The notes below the pieces were generated by a model. The model worked only from the letters and a program-made list of their open reading frames with translations. It had not been told where the DNA came from and did no database searches. Shown here one piece after another: positions 58,534-64,000 of a stretch of 64,000 bases of DNA. Position numbers and translations under genes: made by a program. Position 1 is the stretch's first letter; every line of letters begins with the position of its first letter. Location: NCBI RefSeq assembly GCF_000209165.1, contig NC_009048.1, forward strand, positions 248,001 through 312,000, read 5' to 3'. This stretch comes from Scheffersomyces stipitis CBS 6054. Its lineage: Eukaryota > Ascomycota > Pichiomycetes > Serinales > Debaryomycetaceae.

Positions 58534-58980
58534 TATTGAAATGTGAATTGTTGATATGATGGACTCTAGTTTATGTAGACCTCTTGATTGCCTATCCATG
58601 TTGTAATTTGTCTGTCTTCTTCTTTATCTTGATACAACTGTTTAAACAAGGCGCGCAACTTGTCTATATGGATACAGCGTATCCTACAGTTGTTCAATAT
58701 GTTATTCTCTACATCTCTAGAATAACCTCCCTCAAATGAATCGTAAATTGATTAATTATAAACGTATAAACTTTTTCAAGACTTTGAGGATTTCAGCTTT
58801 CTTTTATACCTCAGAGTTGCCTGCACATCAGTGCGGCTTAATTTGCAACCTGTGCGTTTCTGAATAATGCTTCTAATCTGAAATATTATTTCTTGCATTC
58901 GCAGTTTCTTGCACGCTCAGTTTCTTGTTATATAACTAAACTTCAATCTATTGGATTACTCTAGATTTCCAATCTCAACA
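58534..58980 (-). repeat. 5' LTR of element C
   Basis: 447 bp, apparently identical to the left copy. CTTTTATA (58801-58808) is the complement of its TATA box. Confidence 0.93.
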
Positions 58981-58985
58981 ACGTA

Positions 58986-59011
58986 GTATCCCGAAGGTTT
59001 CCCATAAATCG
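58986..59011 (+). pseudogene. Element B2 fragment 3 (26 bp of integrase)
   Basis: Continues B2 after C (GTATCCCGAAGG...AAATCG) and is cut by element A3. The last five bases AATCG (59007-59011) are the expected target duplication; the other side is outside the window. Confidence 0.85.
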
Positions 59012-59404
59012 TGTTGAACTGTTTGCTTTGGAAGCTCAGTAGATTGAATCGGATTGTTCATAATGTAGGACAGTATATTGATTAACTTATTTAAGATAGA
59101 TAATTTCCATATAGAAGAAGAAAAGTTATAGAAAGTTAGAAAGGAGAAGGGGGAGTAAGACCCCCTTATATAGATGCCAAATACAATCACAGGCTGACCC
59201 CTCATCAGGATGAAATGAAACGACATGACCAGAATTTCAGGTTAGTCGGACATAATTGATTCTCATTGGTAGATGTTATCTTATCACATTACTGTGCACA
59301 ATTATGTCTGAATGGCTGCAAATCCTGCATTCATAAAGTTTACGCATTGGATTAAAAATAGAATATAGAATATGCTTTTAGGTTTGATATCAGCATATTC
59401 AACA
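59012..59404 (-). repeat. 3' LTR of element A3
   Basis: 393 bp, apparently identical to the A2 LTRs, followed by the TCCCCCCTTAATCC polypurine-tract complement. Confidence 0.92.
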
Positions 59405-59428
59405 TCCCCCCTTAATCCAATGGTCATT

Positions 59429-62400
59429 TTATTGGGTTAGTTGCATTCCTGATAGTTGGATTAAGTGTTGGAAGGTTCCTGGAGTTAGTCCTTTTGTAAA
59501 CATATCTGCAACGTTGTCGGCAGATTTGATTTGGCGAAGTTTGACAATATTGTCTATGATTTTGTCACGGATAAAGTGATAGCGAATATCTATGTGTTTC
59601 GTACGTTCGTGGTGTACAGGATGTTCGCTGAGTTTGATACACGAGGTGTTATCTTCCCAAATCATTATTGGTAGTGATATTGGGATTCGAAGTTCTCTGA
59701 AGAATGTTATTAGCCAGATAACTTCTTTTATAACGGTTGCGAGGGCCATGTACTCAGCTTCAGTGGTTGACAATGCTGTGGTGGTTTGTTTCTTGGATTT
59801 CCAAGAGATTAGGCTTCCCCCATACTTGATGGCATACCCACTGATTGATTTCCTGTCACTGCTATCACTTCCCCAGTCTGAGTCAACAAACACTTGTAGA
59901 TCGTTTATGTTTGTGTAGTGCTGACCGAGTTTCTGTGTTCCTTTTAGATAGCGGAGAACATGTTTGGCGGCAGTTAGAGTTACCTCTGTTGGTTCGTTGA
60001 AGTACCGACTTAACATTCCAACAATATAAGCAATATCACCTCGTATGGTATTGCTAGCATAAAGAAGCTTTCCTACTATGCTTCTGTAAATTGTTGCATC
60101 GCAGGGTTTGGATTTCTGGTTTAGATGCTGTCCCTGAATAATAGGACTTTTCACGCTGTTGAGCTCTTCAAGATTTAGTTCCTCCAACGTTTTCTTGATG
60201 TAGTCAGAAAGATTTGCTGTGATCCCTTCAGGGCCCTGTTCTATGTTGATTCCTAGGAATTTGCGTGCCAATCCAAGATCCTTCATCTTGAACTTGTTCA
60301 GGAGAAGTTTCTTGGCCTCGTAGATTTCATTTTCTCGAGGACTCGCAATAAGTAGGTCATCAACGTAAAGGCCAAGAATCACATTATTTCTTCTGTAGAT
60401 CCCGAACTCGGATTTTGATCGAATAAAGCCGTTATTCTCCAAGAATTTATTAATAGTCGAGTTCCAGATCAATGGAGCTTGTTTTAGACCGTAGAGTGAT
60501 TTGTTCAACTTACAAACCATATGTGGATATTGTTCATCCATGAAACCTTTAGGCTGCTTAATGTAGAGTTCTGTGTCAATCTTCCCATTTAGGAAGGCCG
60601 TCGAGACGTCCATCTGATGAATCTTCATCTTATGTACAGCCGCTATGGCTAGTAGAAGTTTGATACTTTCACTCCTGATCACAGGCGCAAAGGTTTCTTC
60701 ATAGTCAATTCCATGTTTTTGTCTAAAACCTAGAGCAACTAGTCTGGCTTTGTAAGTTCCATCATCTTTGATGGTATATACCCACTTCATTCCTAGGGCT
60801 CGTTTTCCCTTAGGAAGCTCAGCAAGAGTCCACGTAGAGTTTTCCATTTGAGCACCAAATTCCTTGTTCATAGCTTCAATCCATCGTTCTCGTTGAGGAC
60901 TGTTAGTGGCTTCCTCATAGGTGCGTGGCACTTGTGGAGTCATTATGGTGACCATAAATGCACTGCTACCCATAATGAGAGGTTGGCCATGTGTTTCAGT
61001 ATAGTCGAGATCGTTGGGATTGTCTGCTTCTGAAAACGATTCACTATCGGTGGTGATGTACTCAATTTGTTGTCTCTGTGGATAGTTGATCAAATTTTGA
61101 TTGTTCAGTTGTCTCTGTGACCGTGTTGGAACAAGTATTGGTCTGTGTGCCCTCTTGAGTGTTTGTGGATGTGTTCCATCACGCGACGGAACCGGGGTGA
61201 GTTTATGCTTAACCCCATTCACCGGAGGAGGACGCGACACAACAAGATGAGTTAGTTTGTTGTTGGTCTCAGAATTCAGAGGGACCAAGGCACGGTCAGT
61301 CAGCGATAGGATGAGTTCCATCCCCCCTGAAGCAGGCAACTCAATGAGACGAGTAGGCGAAAGACCCGGAGGGAGGAGGAATTGCTGAGGACGAGATTGA
61401 AGTGGGGGAGAATCAGGAACCTCAATAATAGGAGAGGATTGAGGAGAGTCGGATTGAACGACCCGAGGCAGTGGTTGAGGAGGAGGTGGAGGTGTAGAGG
61501 ACACCACAGTCTGCGTAGTAGGAGTATGACGAGTGAGCGGCAGAGGATAAGTGGCGGAGGCGTCCTCCATGTCCGTATTAGAAGTAGGACGAATAAGCGG
61601 AAGGGGATCCATGTCAGAGGCATCCTCCATTTCCGAGTCATGATAAGAAGAAAGGTCATCCGAATCCATCACCACGATGTCCATATAGGTTGACGGATCT
61701 GGATATTCTTCCTGATCCAGCAGAACATCCATAGAGGAGCGTGTGGAGATCAGAGGTGACGAACGTGGATGAGTACCGTATTGGTCAGGAGCATCGAAGA
61801 ATTCCTGATCAGAGACTACTTCCATGTCATAGCCATCTTCAGACATAGGCTCAGGCTCAGTATCCGTAGAGTCTATTTCCATGGGTATGGCTGATGAAGA
61901 TCCAGGGATAGGGGATGGAGCCTCAACCGCAGGATGAGGAAGACCGAGAGGAGCAGTAGGAGCAGATGGTCTATTGCGAGGAACAGGAAGAAGGGAGGGT
62001 ACTGTACGAGGTGCTGGAAGTGAAGGTACCGTACGAGGTGCTGGAAGAGATGGCACCTTACGAGTTGAAGGAAGGGAGGGTACCTTACGAGGAGCAGGAA
62101 GGGATGGTACCTTACGAGGAGCAGGAAGGGATGGTACCGTACGAGGAGCAGGAAGGGATGGTACCGTACGAGGAGCAGTAAGAGTTGGTACCTCACGAGA
62201 AGAAGCAGGAGCTGTATAGGAGTCGTCGGACAGCTCGTAGGAGTCAGAGGGAGGCAGATCGGACCTCTGAGCCAGAACAACGGCACGGGATGGTGCAGTT
62301 AGGGCCGCAGAAGTAGAAGGTACCAGAGTATCAGAAGGTACCAGAGTAGCAGAAGGTACCGGAGCAGAAGAAGGTACCGGAGCAGAAGAAGGTACCGGAG

Positions 62401-64000
62401 CAGAAGAAGGTACCGGAGTAGAAGCAGGCGCCGGAGTAGGAGAAGATACCAGAATAGGAGAAGGCACCGGTGTAGGAGTCGACGGAGGCTGCGACAGAGG
62501 AGTAGTGGATGCAGCAGGAGAGACCGGTGCCGAAGCAGACGACAGAGCGGCAGATGAACCTGGCGATTGAACAACAGTACTGCCAGATGGCGTCGATGGA
62601 GGCGAGGGAGATGGGGCCAGAGACACACGAGGACCCTGAGTGAGGCCTGGAGCAGGTGCCAGAATAGAAGGAAAACTGCCACCACCACTACCTCCACCAC
62701 CAATGGAGGTAGTCGATACAACAGTAGACGTCAGAGGTCTAGCAAAAGGAAAGACATTTTCTTGGAACCGAACATGAGAAGAGGTAATCACTTGTCTGGT
62801 AGCGAGATCATAAACAAGATGAGCCTTCCGAAACGGATCAGATCCAAGATAAACACCCTTGATTGCACGAGCGACCAACTTCAGTTGACGGTGATTAGGT
62901 GGAACATTCACAAAGGCAGCACACCCAAACACTTTAAGTTGAGATAAGATAGGCCTCGCGCCATGCCAGAGTTCAAATGGCGAGCGATTTTGGAGAACAG
63001 GTGTTGGTAGCCGGTTTAGGAGAAATGCAGCATGTTGGAGTGCATGCGGGAAGAGCGGTGAAGGAAGAGAACACGCAGTGATCATGGTACGCGTTTTGTC
63101 AAGAACGGAGCGAATGGCTCTTTCAGCACGTCCATTTTGGTGTGAGTTACCAGGCACAGTGAGCTGGGTCTGGATACCTTCTGCCGCAAAGAATGAAGTA
63201 AGCGTCAGATTGACAAACTCACCTCCATTGTCAGAACGAAAGTTACAGACACGGTAGCCACCACGACTGGAGAAGTGGTTTGTCCATGCCTTAATAACTT
63301 TGATAATGAAGTCCGCAGCATCCGATTTCTTGAGAATAGGCCCAACAGCCTTGAAGCGAGTAAAGTCGTCAAGAAGAATACAAAAATAAAACAACGAGGA
63401 GGGACCACCGGCATGAGGACCGGATAAGTCACAGTGAAGAAGTTGCAAGGGAGCAGATGTGACTGGACCGGTGGTCGTTTTGGGAATAACCCGAGTGCTC
63501 TTGGAGCGAAGACATGCTTCACATGAAATCGAGTCGTGAACAGCCGTGCGAGGCATGTTCGGATATTTCAAGGCCAGACGAACGACAGTCGGAGAAGGGT
63601 GGCCAAGGCGAGCATGGACAAGAGCAGAGGCAGAAATAGGTGCCACAACAGGGTCCGCAGCAGGAGCAGCGACCGTAACAGGAGCGGGGGCCGAGTAGGC
63701 AGAGTGGTCAGCCCGCGAGACAGTCGAGGGGCGGACAATTTCAAGACACAGCAAGTAAAGATTTCTCAGGTCTCTGGTAGCAAGTTGGCCATACTTGGGG
63801 TGAACAATATCATCATGAGAGATAACAAGCTTGTCGCCCGTAGTAGTAACAGCCAGGATGGAAAGAAGATTCTGAGTACAGTCAGGAACGTAAAGAACAT
63901 TGAACACCCGAATCTTCTGACCATGGAGATCAAACACAAGAGTACCACGACCGGCAATCGAGAGAGGCTCGTGACCGGCGTTCATGACAGAACCAGAGTG
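59429..64000 (-). CDS. Element A3 Gag-Pol polyprotein (N-terminus outside window)
   Basis: Open from the window edge to the stop at 59429 (about 1523 codons visible). The visible part starts just after the protease motif (HSGSVMNAGHE) and includes integrase (HARLGHP, HCDLSGP, DNGGEF, NGRAERAI), the proline-rich linker, RT with HQMDVSTAFLNG and YVDD, and RNase H. The linker has more 8-residue VPSLPAPR-type units and more PVPSSA units than A1 or A2. All catalytic residues visible are intact, so A3 is a better candidate than A2 for an active A copy. Confidence 0.93.
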   Translation of the reverse strand, partial: HSGSVMNAGHEPLSIAGRGTLVFDLHGQKIRVFNVLYVPDCTQNLLSILAVTTTGDKLVISHDDIVHPKYGQLATRDLRNLYLLCLEIVRPSTVSRADHSAYSAPAPVTVAAPAADPVVAPISASALVHARLGHPSPTVVRLALKYPNMPRTAVHDSISCEACLRSKSTRVIPKTTTGPVTSAPLQLLHCDLSGPHAGGPSSLFYFCILLDDFTRFKAVGPILKKSDAADFIIKVIKAWTNHFSSRGGYRVCNFRSDNGGEFVNLTLTSFFAAEGIQTQLTVPGNSHQNGRAERAIRSVLDKTRTMITACSLPSPLFPHALQHAAFLLNRLPTPVLQNRSPFELWHGARPILSQLKVFGCAAFVNVPPNHRQLKLVARAIKGVYLGSDPFRKAHLVYDLATRQVITSSHVRFQENVFPFARPLTSTVVSTTSIGGGGSGGGSFPSILAPAPGLTQGPRVSLAPSPSPPSTPSGSTVVQSPGSSAALSSASAPVSPAASTTPLSQPPSTPTPVPSPILVSSPTPAPASTPVPSSAPVPSSAPVPSSAPVPSATLVPSDTLVPSTSAALTAPSRAVVLAQRSDLPPSDSYELSDDSYTAPASSREVPTLTAPRTVPSLPAPRTVPSLPAPRKVPSLPAPRKVPSLPSTRKVPSLPAPRTVPSLPAPRTVPSLLPVPRNRPSAPTAPLGLPHPAVEAPSPIPGSSSAIPMEIDSTDTEPEPMSEDGYDMEVVSDQEFFDAPDQYGTHPRSSPLISTRSSMDVLLDQEEYPDPSTYMDIVVMDSDDLSSYHDSEMEDASDMDPLPLIRPTSNTDMEDASATYPLPLTRHTPTTQTVVSSTPPPPPQPLPRVVQSDSPQSSPIIEVPDSPPLQSRPQQFLLPPGLSPTRLIELPASGGMELILSLTDRALVPLNSETNNKLTHLVVSRPPPVNGVKHKLTPVPSRDGTHPQTLKRAHRPILVPTRSQRQLNNQNLINYPQRQQIEYITTDSESFSEADNPNDLDYTETHGQPLIMGSSAFMVTIMTPQVPRTYEEATNSPQRERWIEAMNKEFGAQMENSTWTLAELPKGKRALGMKWVYTIKDDGTYKARLVALGFRQKHGIDYEETFAPVIRSESIKLLLAIAAVHKMKIHQMDVSTAFLNGKIDTELYIKQPKGFMDEQYPHMVCKLNKSLYGLKQAPLIWNSTINKFLENNGFIRSKSEFGIYRRNNVILGLYVDDLLIASPRENEIYEAKKLLLNKFKMKDLGLARKFLGINIEQGPEGITANLSDYIKKTLEELNLEELNSVKSPIIQGQHLNQKSKPCDATIYRSIVGKLLYASNTIRGDIAYIVGMLSRYFNEPTEVTLTAAKHVLRYLKGTQKLGQHYTNINDLQVFVDSDWGSDSSDRKSISGYAIKYGGSLISWKSKKQTTTALSTTEAEYMALATVIKEVIWLITFFRELRIPISLPIMIWEDNTSCIKLSEHPVHHERTKHIDIRYHFIRDKIIDNIVKLRQIKSADNVADMFTKGLTPGTFQHLIQLSGMQLTQ

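Larger units (their letters stand above)
55317..58980 (-). mobile_element. Element C: complete non-coding LTR retrotransposon
   Basis: 3664 bp inserted in B2 with target duplication ACGTA (55312-55316 and 58981-58985). LTRs 55317-55763 and 58534-58980 are both 447 bp; on the minus strand they start TGTTGAGATTGG and end TTTCAATA (TG...TA). PBS is at 58521-58533, and a polypurine tract (GGGGGAA on the minus strand) is beside the left LTR. The interior has no gag or pol: the longest frame is 85 codons at 58090-58347, without an ATG start or homology. From the PBS ATG only 16 codons are open. It should need proteins from another element. The interior is dominated by hairpins and a tandem array. 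Confidence 0.93.
59012..64000 (-). mobile_element. Copia-type element A3 (partial, runs off the window)
   Basis: Third A copy, inserted in B2 in the same orientation as A2. Left LTR 59012-59404 is 393 bp and matches the A2 LTRs; the 5' part lies beyond 64000. Coding sequence is open throughout and keeps the RT Asp. Confidence 0.93.

Overview
The window comes from a nuclear chromosome of a budding yeast (Saccharomycotina). The evidence is compact, mostly intronless, A+T-rich genes with clear yeast orthologues (AYR1, APD1, MSS4, AIM24, RMD1, UTP20, NHP10), one short spliceosomal intron with a perfect TACTAAC branch site, and a tRNA-Val. LINE elements argue against Saccharomyces itself. I cannot name the species. 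CTG codons fall at hydrophobic positions where checked, which weakly favours the standard code.

Region 1 (1-5310) holds the tail of an unidentified gene, a QutR/qa-1S-like protein built from the three C-terminal AROM domains with lost catalytic residues, AYR1, a small glutaredoxin-like protein and tRNA-Val(AAC). Region 2 (5385-15137) is two head-to-tail APE-type LINEs. The first is full length and intact. The second has lost the ORF1/ORF2 middle but keeps an open reverse-transcriptase frame. Region 3 (15161-36575) is an ordinary gene block: an acetate transporter-family protein, a PDI-D-like protein, APD1, MSS4, AIM24, a nitrilase, RMD1, UTP20 and intron-containing NHP10. It is bracketed by two copies of a degenerate LTR-like repeat.

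Region 4 (36940 to beyond 64000) is a nest of LTR retrotransposons. An old Copia-type integrase relic comes first. Next is element A1 (minus strand, broken), interrupted by element B1 (plus strand, intact ORF). B1 shares its 3' LTR with a second, PBS-less copy, B2. B2 is interrupted in turn by A2 (complete, identical LTRs, but with an Asp-to-Asn change in the RT active site), by element C (complete LTRs, no coding capacity) and by A3 (runs off the window). A solo LTR of C sits inside B1's 5' LTR. Target duplications are visible for A2 (CTATC), C (ACGTA) and the solo C LTR (AAAGG). Families A, B and C all have a primer-binding site matching the anticodon loop of initiator tRNA-Met.

The most unusual object is element C (55317-58980). 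It has 447-bp LTRs, a PBS and a polypurine tract, but its 2.77-kb interior is a chain of hairpins ending in a tandem array of about 50-bp units, each able to form two hairpins. The stems vary between units in a compensatory way. It looks like a non-coding satellite retroelement that would depend on proteins made by elements such as A or B.
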